Source of the DNA: Silene latifolia
Taxonomy: Eukaryota > Streptophyta > Magnoliopsida > Caryophyllales > Caryophyllaceae
Length of the DNA: 64,000 nt
NCBI RefSeq assembly: GCF_048544455.1
Contig: NC_133536.1
Coordinates: forward strand, 24,244,152-24,308,151
Direction of reading: 5' to 3'
Positions 25,101 to 35,267 of this stretch are shown piece by piece (the stretch's first letter is position 1; each line of letters opens with the position of its first letter). Below the pieces are notes generated by a model. The model was not told the origin of the DNA. It worked only from the letters and a program-made list of their open reading frames with translations, and searched no databases. Position numbers and translations under genes: made by a program.

Positions 25101-25666
25101 TTACATTAAACAATTATTTCATCCGAGTAATGATACAATTCAATTACTCAGACCGTATCTTATTTAATCACATTTCAATATGATACGTAAATTTTACTTC
25201 CAAAATCGTCCGTCAATTTTCAAGTAATTTAATCAACTCGCAACATTATACGATTAATTAAATAATCAATTAAGAGTATTGCCCTTTAGGTATGACCTAG
25301 GGGGTCAACTGATCACCACCGTCACACGACAGTAATGTCAAACTCTAGTCAGCCAATCATTACCGATATATGTTGACCAGTTGACAGTAACAATATTACT
25401 TCCCAATTGTATTCATTTTAATGAGACTTAAACATGTGATCATCATGATCAATAGTCGTGATCGCATTATTGTCGGAGGACACATATTCCAACAGAAGCT
25501 TGCTGCTGCTTTACCGGATGGTCTGAATCTGGATGTGCTGGCTGGCTTGGTGGAACCCGGTACTGCTTCTGTTGATGATCCGGGTGCTGAGGATGAGGTG
25601 AATTCTCCTGCTCCTGACACTCAGGCAGCTGCTTCTGAGGCTGTGGAGCATATTGATATAGATTAG
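22167..25666 (+). pseudogene. Antisense extra ORF of the Tat element (putative gypsy-type transposon family), spliced, disrupted
   Basis: Proposed exons are 22167-22761, 22832-22987, 23072-23628, 23691-24221 and 25500-25666; the first three introns have GT-AG borders and preserve frame. The last two exons were one until the LTR at 24222-25494 inserted. The first ~200 residues (DLDYIKKTFGFSDDVVFHIP onward) look like the PF04195 'putative gypsy type transposon' domain often found in plant Tat elements. Then come a Pro/Ala/Ser-rich linker and a coiled coil of AEKRASD-type heptads. An A-run near 23772 has lost one base, so exon 4 is frameshifted. Function is unknown. It converges on gag-pol and has its own TATA box. 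Confidence 0.72.
24222..25494. mobile_element. Solo LTR (1273 bp) inside the Tat extra ORF
   Basis: It runs from TGAAGGAAATG to ATTCCAACA, with GAAGC duplicated at 24217-24221 and 25495-25499. Its removal rejoins the extra-ORF frame (GAEEGK followed by LAAALPDG). The content is AT-rich and non-coding. The end resembles Copia LTRs, but I cannot assign a family or an orientation with confidence. Confidence 0.82.
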
Positions 25667-25992
25667 CTTTCTCCTGCATCTGAAAGACTTTTGCTATGTT
25701 TAGTTAGTTTCTGGCCCTACGGGGCATAATATCTTTATTTTGAACAGTTGATGTACTTTGGTCTGGCTCTAGTGCCAGACGTACTTTGCTTTTGCAACTT
25801 AAGTATTTTCTAATGGTTATCTCTTTGTGTCGTACCGTTTCTGGTGCTTTGATTTGTGCATGCACGTCGTTTGTTTGGCCATCGCTGTTAGATTGCTGGC
25901 TAAGGGGTCTAGTATGCCCACTCGTCCAGAGGAGCCAGGCTTGCGTGGGTGGTAATACATCGCGGGAGGCTAGTTGTCCCGGTTGTACGTGC
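25667..25992. other. Convergent 3' zone between extra ORF and integrase
   Basis: This holds the trailer of the extra ORF and the lost C-terminal end of integrase. Minus-strand frames here do not read as integrase C-terminus, which suggests a deletion or heavy decay. No other gene is visible. Confidence 0.5.
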
Positions 25993-27093
25993 TTAGCCAC
26001 GGACACACGCCTTCTGTAACACCAGGCTGAAGGGAGTTTGCCCCGTTGCAACCTTTGGTGTGGTTCTGTCAGCCCAGAGAACCAAAGGTAGCTCTTCTGC
26101 CCATTTGCCCCCAATCTCCTCTAGTTTCTTTTTCAAGTTTTCAATGATAATCTTATTGCTGGATTCAGCTTGTCCATTGGACTGGGGGTTCCTAGGAGTA
26201 GATTTCTGCAACGAGATATTCCACCTAGCACAAAAAGCTTCCGTCTTATTTCCAATGAATTGGGACCCATTATCACATATAATCTCAGATGGAATGTCAA
26301 ACCTGCATATGATATTGCGTTTAATGAAAGATATCACCTGGGTTTCTGTAACCTGGGAGAATGATTCTGCTTCTATCCATTTGGAGAAGTAGTCCATCAT
26401 GGCGAGCATATAGACTTTGTTTCCTGGTGCTCTGGGTAGTGGTCCCACGATATCCATCCCCCACTTCATGAAGGGCCATGGTGAGATAACCTGGTGCAGA
26501 GGCTCTGTTGGCTGGTGGCTAACATGGGCGTGCCTTTGACAAGCGTCGCATCTTTTTGCGAATTCCATGGCATCTTTGCGCATTGTGGGCCAGAAGTATC
26601 CCTGCCTCAGTGCCTTGTTGGACAGGCTCCTACCCCCTGCATGGTTTCCACATTCTCCACTGTGGAGAGCATGCGAAACAGCCTGAGACTCTCCCCGATC
26701 CAGGCATCTAAGGTAGGGTCCAGCGAGGGATTTCCTGAAAAGAACATCATCAATTAGTATGAATCTGGATGCTCTCATTTTAAAGCTCCTTACCTCCTTT
26801 TTATCTGCTGGTAGGACGTCATTCTGCACCCAGTCTAGGTAGGGTTTCCTCCAGTCTGGAGTATTTTCTTCACTGCTGGTGTTACACACCTTTTCTGCTT
26901 CCTGCTGAGATTTTAATGTTGCTGGCTCCAGCACGTGGACAATTGGTATCGTGGAGATAGTTCCTGTCTTGAAGGTTGCCCCTAGGGTGGCTAGTGCGTC
27001 AGCTTCTGCATTCTGCTCCCTAGGGATTTGCTTGATATTGAATGTGACAAATCTGATTTTCAGCTCCTTTGCTACGTCTAGATATGCCATCAT
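25993..27093 (-). pseudogene. Tat integrase (with the end of the second RNase H)
   Basis: The first ~45 residues (IPREQNAEADALATLG) finish the second RNase H domain. The integrase follows, with a zinc-binding HHCC region (HSGECGNHAGG..CDACQRHAHVS) and a core with its three acidic residues visible: WGMDIVGPL, IICDNGSQFIG and NGQAESSNKII. It would insert the element's cDNA into the genome. The reading stops after TPFSLVLQKACVRG, before the usual C-terminal part, so the protein would be truncated. Confidence 0.88.
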
Positions 27094-27955
27094 CCTGGGA
27101 TCCCTGGCCTCATAGCTGTCATTAACATGGTTAACTATAAGCTTAGAATCACTGCGACTGAAGGTGTCGATTTTCGATCCGAGCCGCCTTCTTCAGACCC
27201 AGGATTAGTGCCTCATATTCTGCTTCGTTGTTTGTGGCTTTGAATCCACATCGTACGGCTTGGACTATGAGGTCTCCCTGGGGTGATTTGAGGACCAGCC
27301 CTACTCCTGCTCCTTTGGCGTTGGAGGCTCCGTCCACATGTAGCTCCCATACTTGCTCTCCTTTGTCTTCTTCCAGATTCAGGATGTCCTGTTCGGCCTG
27401 GGTCTGGAGTGCTGGACAGAAGTCGGACACAAAGTCTGCCATAGCCTGGGACTCTATGGCCGTACGGGGTTCAAACTTCAAATCGTACCCGCTCAAATGC
27501 ACGGACCATTTAGCCATTCTTCCCGACAATTCTGGTTTTCTCATGATAGTTTTTAGAGGATAATTAGTTATCACAGAAATTGTATGAGACTCAAAGTAGG
27601 GACGCAATTTATAGGATGCAGTAACTAGTGCAAGGACAAGTTTTTCTAGTGACGTGTACCTGGTCTCTGCCGGAAGCAGAGACTTACTGATGTAGTATAC
27701 TGGATGCTGTGATCCTTCCTGCTCTCGTACTAATCTTGCACCGATTTCGCGCTACGTGACCGATAGATACAGGAACAGTGGTTCTCCTGGCTCTGGTTTC
27801 GACAAGAGGGGTGGGGTGCTGAGATAACGCTTCAGCTCCTGAAATGCTTTCTCGTGATCATCCGTCCACTCAAATCTTTGGCTTTTTCTGAGTATATCAT
27901 AGAATAGCCTGCATCTGTCCGAGGATCTGGATATGAATCTGTTTAAGGTCATCAC
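27094..27955 (-). pseudogene. Tat RNase H region, dual RNase H domains, broken
   Basis: Two open pieces (27752-27955 and 27149-27607) with breaks between. The first contains the RT-RNase H link (FEWTDDHEKAFQELKRYLS). The second has the end of the ordinary gypsy RNase H (MAKWSVHLSGYDLKFEPR). A second, archaeal-type RNase H follows (WELHVDGASNAKGAGVGLVL, then TNNEAEYEALILGLK), with Asp and Glu at catalytic positions. A stop after IENRHLQSQ and a frameshift separate it from the integrase frame. Dual RNase H is a Tat-lineage mark. Confidence 0.85.
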
Positions 27956-27988
27956 TCTTCCGGTCGGTATTTGGACGTCTTTTGGTTT

Positions 27989-28922
27989 CTACGGTGATTC
28001 CAGCTGCAGAATTGCTTTTATTTGCTCGGTGCTGGCCTCTATCCCTCTCTGGGTTACCATATACCCCAGAAACTTTCCACTGGATACTCCAAAGGTACAC
28101 TTCGTAGGATTCAACTTCATTTGGTATTTCCTGAGGGTATTGAAAGTTTCTGCCAGGTGCTGGTGGTGCTGTGAAGCCTGCTTCGATTTAACGACCATAT
28201 CGTCTATGTATACTTCCATAGTTTGGCCTATTTGCTCTTCAAACATCATGTTTACCAGCCTCTGATAGGTAGATCCTGCATTTTTCAGTCCAAAAGGCAT
28301 GACATTATAACAATAGATACCTCTCTCGGATCTGAATGCTGTATTTTCCTGGTCACTGGGGTGCATCTTTATCTGGTTATATCCACTCCAGGCATCCAGA
28401 AATGTCAACATCTCGTGGCCTGCAGTTGCATCCACCATGGCGTCTATGTGTGGTAGAGGGAATGGATCCTTTGGGCAAGCTTTGTTTAAATCCGTGAAAT
28501 CGACGCAGACCCTCCACTTGTCATTCTTCTTTGGAACCACTACCACATTAGACAACCACTCCGGGTACTTTACTTCACGAATCTTTCCTGCAGCAAGCAG
28601 GTTATCTACTTCTTGATTTATGACCTGGTTTCTTTCAGAAGCAAATTTTCTTCGTTTCTGCTGCACGGGTTTATAGCTTGGATCCACACTTAGATTGTGA
28701 GTTATCACACTTGGGTCTATTCCTATCATATCATCATGTGACCAAGCAAAGCAGTCTATGTTAGTTCTCAATAACCGAACGAGTTCTTCACGAATTTTAC
28801 CTGTACATTCAGATCCAATGAGAACAGTTCGTTCTGGGTGCAGCGCGTCCAGGATAACTTCTTCTAGCTCTGCCTGCTGAGGCTCAATGTACTCTTCCTG
28901 GATGCGCTGGCTTTGTAATTGT
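27989..28922 (-). pseudogene. Tat reverse transcriptase
   Basis: The frame is open from about 28922 down to 27989. RT motifs appear in order: KIREVKYPEWLSNVVVVPKK, CVDFTDLNKACPKDPFPLP, FLDAWSGYNQI, FGLKNAGSTYQRLVN, and the catalytic VYIDDMVVKS with both aspartates. A stop near 28924 cuts it off from protease, and a frameshift after LQLESP cuts it off from RNase H. The domain looks catalytically complete, but the polyprotein is not. Confidence 0.9.
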
Positions 28923-29025
28923 TATGCGGGCGAACCGGTTGTTGGCTTCAGAGTCACTTTGTAGCAATCCTTAGCTTCTTCCTGGTCCCCACGTATCTCT
29001 TGTACCCCCCAAGGTGTTGGAAACT

Positions 29026-30006
29026 TTAGGCTTTGGTGGTACGTTGAGGGATTGCTTTCATCTCATGGATCCAGGGCCTGCCAAGGATCACATTGTAAGT
29101 AGAGGGCCCATCAATAACCAGATACCTTACCTGTTTGTTTACACCCCCGGCGTAGGTTGGGATGATGATTTCTCCTAGGGAGTGCTTTGTTTCGCCACTG
29201 AAACCAACTAAGGGAATTGCCTTCTTTGCCAGATCTTTCTCGGTGAATCCCATTCCTTTGAGTGTTTCCATCATGATCAAGTTGACGGAGCTTCCGGTAT
29301 CCACCAGGATCTTTTTCACCTTGCAATTTCCTATGGGGAGCGTGATGATTAAGGCATCGTGGTGCTGTTCAGGAGCAGATCCTGCGTCTGTTTCGTCGAA
29401 GGTGACTGACGGCAGATTCTGGTGGTTAACCCTGCAGGAGCTTTCTAGTCTGTCTCCCTTAGTCCTGGTTGCGTGCCTCTTAGCTGCTGAATAGGTCAGC
29501 CCATACAGCTCTGATCCACCTGTAATGACATTCACAGTTCTAGAGCAATGAGGAGGGGGGGATGGCAGAACCTGGTCCGCTGAATTTACTCTGGTTGCGT
29601 TTCTGGGTAGGAGGTGATCCAGGTTTTTTTGGTCATAGTGGAATTTGACTTCCTTTCTGAGGGAGTGGCATTCATCGGTGTTGTGGGTGTTGCTGCCGTG
29701 GAACTCACACTTCTTGCCTGTGTCTCTGCTGCTGGGGTTTCCTTTTGGAAGTTTTGGCCATCTGACTCTGCGTCCCAGCTCCTTCAAGGCTTTGAATAGT
29801 CCAGCAATATTGGTAGTGAAACCATACTCACTTACTTTCGGAGGCAGATCTGCTTCGCCCTTTCCTTCAGAATTTCCAGAAACTTTATTCACGCTCCTGC
29901 TGTAGGGTTTGGATCTTTCGCTCTTCTTCTCTACTGGAGCTTTTCTGGATACTGGGTCTGAATCATAAGTGCCTCTTACAGGTGCAGAGTCTTCTTCCAG
30001 CCTCAT
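29026..30006 (-). pseudogene. Tat gag C-terminus and aspartic protease
   Basis: The frame begins in the gag linker, passes a CCHC-like knuckle of Tat type (CEFHGSNTHNTDEC), and then reads the protease with KKILVDTGSSVNLIMM (active-site DTG) and the second conserved block YNVILGRPWIHEMKAIP. It would cleave the polyprotein. The stop at the end separates it from RT. Confidence 0.87.
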
Positions 30007-30021
30007 GACAGCAATTGCCTT

Positions 30022-31539
30022 CTATTGTACCTCCTCAAAGGTAGTGCATGGATGCATGGTTAGGTCCTTGTATAGCTGTGAATCCTGGTGCAGTCCTCGG
30101 CGGAAGGCTTGTATAGCGGTTGCTATATCGCACCTCGGAATTGACACCTTCTCTTTGTTAAACCGGTTCAAGTAATCACGGGTAGATTCCTCAAACCCTT
30201 GCACTATCCGGTAGAGGTCACTGGTTTGCTTCTCCGGTTTTTAACGTCTGTTTGTGAACTATCTTTAGTTGAAGGCATTGACTAGGTCGTGAAGTCGATA
30301 TGCTTTTATTAGGTAGACCGACGAACCACTGCAGGGTCGCTCTCGACAGTGTTGACCAAACCCTTGCACATACAAGCTTCCTTTAGAGATTCAGTTGCGG
30401 TTATCACCATCATTTTCTGCTTGTAGTGGTTGATATGGTCAAGTGGATCTGTGGTTCCGTCGTAGAGTGTCATAGCTGGCGGCACGCATCCTTTAGGAAC
30501 ACCGATTAGGGCTATATCATCCACGAAAGGTGAGTCTGCGTAGCTATCTCTGGCTGCTTTCTCCAGCGGACGGGCTACGCCTGGTATCCTATACATTAGC
30601 TCCCGGTATTGCTTTGCTCCGTAATTACCCGCTCTGCCGCAAGAGGGTTAGAAAGCAGTGGAAAGGAACCAACAGGTGTACCTCCTAGCCAGGGTGCTCC
30701 AGAAAGTTGGCCTGGTGCTTTGGGTGACTGGTTACTGGTGTTGCACTGATTATGGATCCAGGCTGCCATCCTGGTGTCTGCTGTGATCCGCCGATCCAGG
30801 CTCCACTGGTGAACTGGTTGCAGGATGGAATTGTTGTATTGAGGACAGGTCCAGATTGCCATCCTGGTGTCTGGTGTGCGGGGGTACCTGAAAAGGGTGG
30901 AAGGCCAGAACCTGACGGGGTGCTAAACAAAGCGTTACCTATTGTCTGCTGCAGACTCGGTGGATTATCAAATGACAGGCATCCCAATCCTCTGGGCTCA
31001 ATTGGTTCGCTGGGTGCTATTCCTGCTAAGTCTAGTCTGGTGACTAGTTCTGATGGAATTGATCGACCCGATCCTCCACCGCTGGTTCTGGTTGGAGCCT
31101 CTGTTGTTGATGTTGGTTTGGGCTGGACTGCTGTTACGATCTGAGCAATCAGGTTTTGGTTGTCCTTCCTCAGATCCTCAACGGCCTGACGCAGAGTGTC
31201 CATCCCCTGAATCATCACCTGCATCGGATCAAGTGCTGAAGATCTACTTCGGAAAACTTCTGCGCCTGAGCCTTCCTGGGTCTGGCTCCTGGATACAGCT
31301 TCACTTCTGCTGGGGCTGCTTTCCCTACTGGATTTGGACTGGCTGGATGCACCTGTTGCCTTTGGAATCTGTGGTGGTTTCTGAGGCTGGGGCATGGCTC
31401 TGGTCGACATGCTGACAGGGATCGTCTGGCTGGACGCTGGGGATGCACTGACTGATCCTGCGGATGCAGAAGTAATTCTGCCGGAAGACAGGGCGACATG
31501 CTCGGCTGCTTTGGAAGGGTTCTCGGCCGTTCCAGACAT
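30022..31539 (-). pseudogene. Tat gag, N-terminal and capsid regions, frameshifted
   Basis: The ATG at 31539 lies about 50 bp inside the PBS and opens a 284-codon low-complexity N-terminal part (MSGTAENPSKAAEHV). The capsid-like domain continues in shifted frames at 30309-30596 (MTLYDGTTDPLDHINHYKQK) and 30022-30204 (ESTRDYLNRFNKEKV, AFRRGLHQDSQLYKDL). At least two frameshifts or small indels interrupt it (around 30200-30310 and 30600-30690). Confidence 0.82.
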
Positions 31540-31589
31540 GGTGACGGCTGGTTCGGTCTTGCGAGGTTTGGCTATAGAAAATGATCACT

Positions 31590-31612
31590 ATGCCCCACGG
31601 TGGGCGCCAAAC
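31590..31612 (-). promoter_or_regulatory. Primer-binding site of the Tat element
   Basis: On the minus strand TTTGGCGCCCACCGTGGGG follows directly after the 5' LTR, a PBS type seen in Tat elements. Confidence 0.7.
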
Positions 31613-32282
31613 TATTTTGGTAAAAATCTACCGGTTATGAATATTTTTATGTGAGTGATAGTGATTAATCTAATGCCAATTATGGTTTAAATACAACGAC
31701 AGGAATGACGAAATAAAGACGAACAAATAGAATGACACGGAGGATTTTGGTGACGCGGAAAACCCGTGTGGGAACAACCGCGGGGGGAGTCGGAATCTCG
31801 CCAAATTTTGTACTATGATCGAGGATAATATGCCCAAGTAAGGAAATACAATATTGATTTTAGCTTAATGAATTATCACCAAGAATAAATGGGAATTATG
31901 AGAGATGTTGTGTTGATCTTCTGAAGTACCGATGCCTTTAATGCCTCTTCGTTTTGCTTTATATAGTCTTCAAAAATAGGTTTGAGGTTGGTGGACTTCC
32001 TCCTGCCTCTGCTCCGCGATTCTTGGATGACTACCATGAAAATAGGTAGTGGTTATTTGAAAAGGTCAAAGCCCAATCCTTTCTTCTCTTCCGTGTGTTT
32101 TTACTTGGCCCAACTTGTGTTTGTTATTATTTGATCCTGTGGTCCATAACACGCCACCTCAGCTATCCTTCTCTCCCCCCTTCTACCAATCGTTGCGTTC
32201 CACGTGGCCACCTTTTTGCCACTTTTCCCTGTCAACGTGATGCCACGTCAGGAGTGATAAACAGTATTTTTTATCCCTAACA
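31613..32282 (-). repeat. 5' LTR of the Tat element
   Basis: This is the 670-bp uninterrupted copy. The end next to the PBS reads TA where the other LTR has TG, a later mutation. It provides the empty-site sequence for the CACTA insertion in the other LTR. Confidence 0.9.
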
Positions 32283-32650
32283 CTATATATCAATAAAAAT
32301 AGTCTTATTTGAGTATGGTGGTACCGAACTCGGTATGTCCGGTGTTTTATCTCATTACATGAGTTTTATTGGTTTCTGTGTTAACCAACTTATAGCACAA
32401 TTCTTATGTAAGACAAACTTATAATAGGATATCTACTCGTACCATTTTACTACGAAATTTTTGGCAATCAATGAATTAAGCAAAGGTTTAGCTAGTCATA
32501 CAATATTACAATGTCTACGAATATATATCTACAAAATACATAGAAATTTAATTTTAGTACTATACATATATTGGTTGACAGTTTCAAACAACAACAATGC
32601 TTACTTATATAGTCTATAGTATAAGATTCGAATAATGCTCAGATGTAGTT
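32283..32650. other. Spacer and 3' flank of the XTH gene
   Basis: AT-rich DNA between the Tat target site and the XTH stop codon. It probably contains the XTH 3' UTR. I see no other feature. Confidence 0.5.
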
Positions 32651-34200
32651 TTAATATTTGGGAAGGGAACACTCTAGGGGAAGACTGCCGTTAAACCTTT
32701 GGCTATCTTGGCAATAATCATAAATAAGGTGATATTTCCTAACCCATTTGAACAATCTCCTTTGATACCAAGACAATGTATTGAATCTCTCATTGTTCCA
32801 CCAATTAATAGAACTAGAAGCCATGCATTCTCTAGGGTTTCCTCTCCATAAACATGCATCAATCTTGTAGTTTCGGAAGGAGGCGACGAAGGGAGCCTTG
32901 GACCAGTCAATCTTGTCTTGCCCTCCACGTGTCGCCCACCCGTCTCCATTCCATAAGCTGGCTTTGAGGCTCATTGGTTGTGATCTTGGAAATGCCACTC
33001 CCTTGTTTGCATGGTTTCTGTAAACCCTAATTGGTACCCAATCTACCATTATCCTGTTCAAAGGATAAGACATGCATTTGATTAACATTAGAGGATGGAG
33101 TTCATATATTAAGTTAGCGTTTAATCAATAAAAAGACCGTCTTACCCAATAAATATTGATTTTATATTCAACAAGCTACATTACTACACCCTACATGACT
33201 GGAATTTGTTATTTTTGATACTTTTAATTCTATTTCATAATTATTTACATTTACAAAGAGTTTAAAGCTATATACCGACTTTAAATAGCCCGAAAAGAGG
33301 CATGAAATGAAGGGTGTATACTCGTAAATGGGTCTGGAGATAAACATAGTCTTACGAGTCATAACTTAAAACTTACACAATGTGGTATAGATTCCACAAA
33401 ATGGAATAAGTGTGGAAGTCTGCGGTTGGATCAAACCAGAGATAAATACGTTCTTCCCTATCTCCAAAGCCATCTGCATAAACATTGGTTTGGAGTATAT
33501 AGGGTTCCCCCGTCACGTTTCCTAGGAACTCCATATCTATCTCATCCCGGTTTGGTGAATCCGATGCAAGCTGCAATGTACATAACTTATGACGTACAAA
33601 TAGCAAATAATGACTCGATCTGTATCGAACCAAAATGACTCATACTCGAAATAACCCAATAATGGAGAAATACTAATAAAAAGTATAGTCAAATATTTCT
33701 TACATAATAAGCAAGGACAGTACCAGCTGAATACCCTGGTACCAACTTTATTTGCATATCTATTTGACCAAACATAAACATGTTGTTCGATTCAACAGCG
33801 GAACCTGTCATGAAAAATCATTTTAAATCAATAAAAAGCTACGCGAATTAGACATTATTAAAGATATCCACGTAGTGTTCTCTACATCTCAACTTATGCT
33901 TTACGTTTTGATTCATTTATAAGGAGTATTTTAATTATATCGTAAGTAAAGTATTAGTTGATTGAGACGCTATAAGGTTAATGAAATGACGCTATAATAA
34001 TAAAAGCTGAAACCTGATTTTTGGTCAAGTGTTAAGCTTCTTAACTTGCCGTCGTTGGACGTGTTTACGTGAGTAGGTGCCCATGAAATAAAGAAATCCT
34101 TGTCGAAGTTCCCTGTTGAAACAACTGAAGCCAGCAATCCCGACACCCATGATATACTAATCAAAATTAGTGGGAAAAATATAGAATGGTAAGGTGACAT
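32651..34200 (-). CDS. XTH: Xyloglucan endotransglucosylase/hydrolase (GH16), four exons
   Basis: Exons are 34014-34200, 33704-33804, 33377-33570 and 32651-33053, all with GT-AG introns and in frame, giving 294 residues, a normal XTH length. A hydrophobic N-terminus ([18 protein letters not shown]) is a likely signal peptide, so the enzyme acts in the cell wall, cutting xyloglucan and rejoining it to other chains. The GH16 catalytic motif is DEIDMEFLG (nucleophile and acid/base Glu both present), with the usual N-glycosylation site NVT right after. The C-terminal XET domain has the conserved Cys residues and WWN. The sequence resembles the XTH11-like group, a low-confidence subgroup call. No breaks are seen. 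Confidence 0.93.
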
Positions 34201-34263
34201 GGTTTATTTTCGACAAATAAGATGGAATATAGACCTTAATTTATAATGAGAGATAGTTCATAA

Positions 34264-34271
34264 TATATATA
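34264..34271 (-). promoter_or_regulatory. Possible TATA box of the XTH gene
   Basis: TATATATA on the minus strand about 64 bp upstream of the XTH ATG implies a short 5' leader. The region is AT-rich, so chance cannot be excluded. Confidence 0.4.
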
Positions 34272-34275
34272 GGTA

Positions 34276-35267
34276 TGGCATATATACGATCAACTAAGAA
34301 AAGAATGAAACAGTACCAAGTTTTTAGACTAAGAAAGAATATCTTTTGGAGGAAGGAAAGCAATGTCTGCTTGGTTGATAGCTTCAAAATAACAAATTAG
34401 TGGAACGTGGAAGGTGTATGACATTCTAATGTTACAAACATCCTACACAATTGTTTCACAAAATTTATAGTGATATAATATATAGGAGAAAAAAGTAATA
34501 TATATCGGATGTACTACTACTTCATGTGTTATTTGTTTTTGAGTTTATGTGTATTTTTTCTTGAACAATGTTACGGCGCCATCAGGTGATACACAATCTC
34601 GGTACCACCTTAATTAAAATAATCGTATATTAACAAATATTCAAGTTAGTTTAGATTTTGGCTAGGGTAAAGAGGCAGAAAAGTAAACTTAATTTACATA
34701 TAGCTACATACGACCATGTGCTTGTTTCTTGATCATACAAGGTTTATGAAGTGATAGCCATAGGTTGTAATCATGATTACAGAAGGAGCTACAATTAGCT
34801 ATTCGTACAAGCAAACAATTTTGTAGCCATGAATTTATTGGAGTCGGTTTCGTAGACAATCGTCATGATTCAACTTTTGTTAAATAATTTTACTTTGAAT
34901 TACGATTTGATTTCTATTAGATGTTTCATTATCACATTTCGTTCAAAAGTTGGGTGTGTTTTGCATCGTTTTGCTCATCAATGGACAAAAGTGTATATTA
35001 TATATTAGCTTATGACGGTGGCCCATCAGAGATTGATATGGCGACTGGCGTGAAACGAAGAACGAGCTTTAATTGAAGGCAAAGATTACTAAAATACGGT
35101 TATTGTAATTTCATTCTTGCCCTTAACTAAATAGTTTTACCAATCTTAAATAAATATTAAAATGTCATTAAATTACATAATTATCCCCGATGGCACTCAA
35201 AAGTCAAAATCGATACCACCAGGTGACGCCATCTTATTTTCCTTTTTTCTTAGCATATAAAAATTTA
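34276..35267. other. XTH upstream intergenic region
   Basis: AT-rich, no gene. GGCGCCATCAGGTGATAC near 34574 and GATGGCGTCACCTGGTGG (minus strand, near 35230) are loosely similar in inverted orientation and may be decayed ends of a DNA transposon, but I could not establish a target duplication. Confidence 0.4.

Larger units (their letters stand above)
19469..32282 (-). mobile_element. Ty3/gypsy Tat-lineage retrotransposon, complete in outline but decayed
   Basis: LTRs (19469-21849 with an insertion; 31613-32282) are flanked by CTATA at 19464-19468 and 32283-32287. On the minus strand the order is 5' LTR, PBS, gag, protease, RT, RNase H, second RNase H, integrase, then an extra ORF in antisense, PPT and 3' LTR. 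Two RNase H domains and an extra ORF downstream of integrase are traits of the Tat lineage. Several frameshifts and stops make gag-pol inactive. About a dozen substitutions between the LTRs (~1.8 percent by eye) make it older than the 7719 element. Later hits are the CACTA at 19625-21320 and the solo LTR at 24222-25494. Confidence 0.9.

Noticed and set aside
25704-26114. 136-codon minus-strand frame next to integrase
   Set aside because: It overlaps the integrase end in another frame, has no domain and lies in a decayed region.
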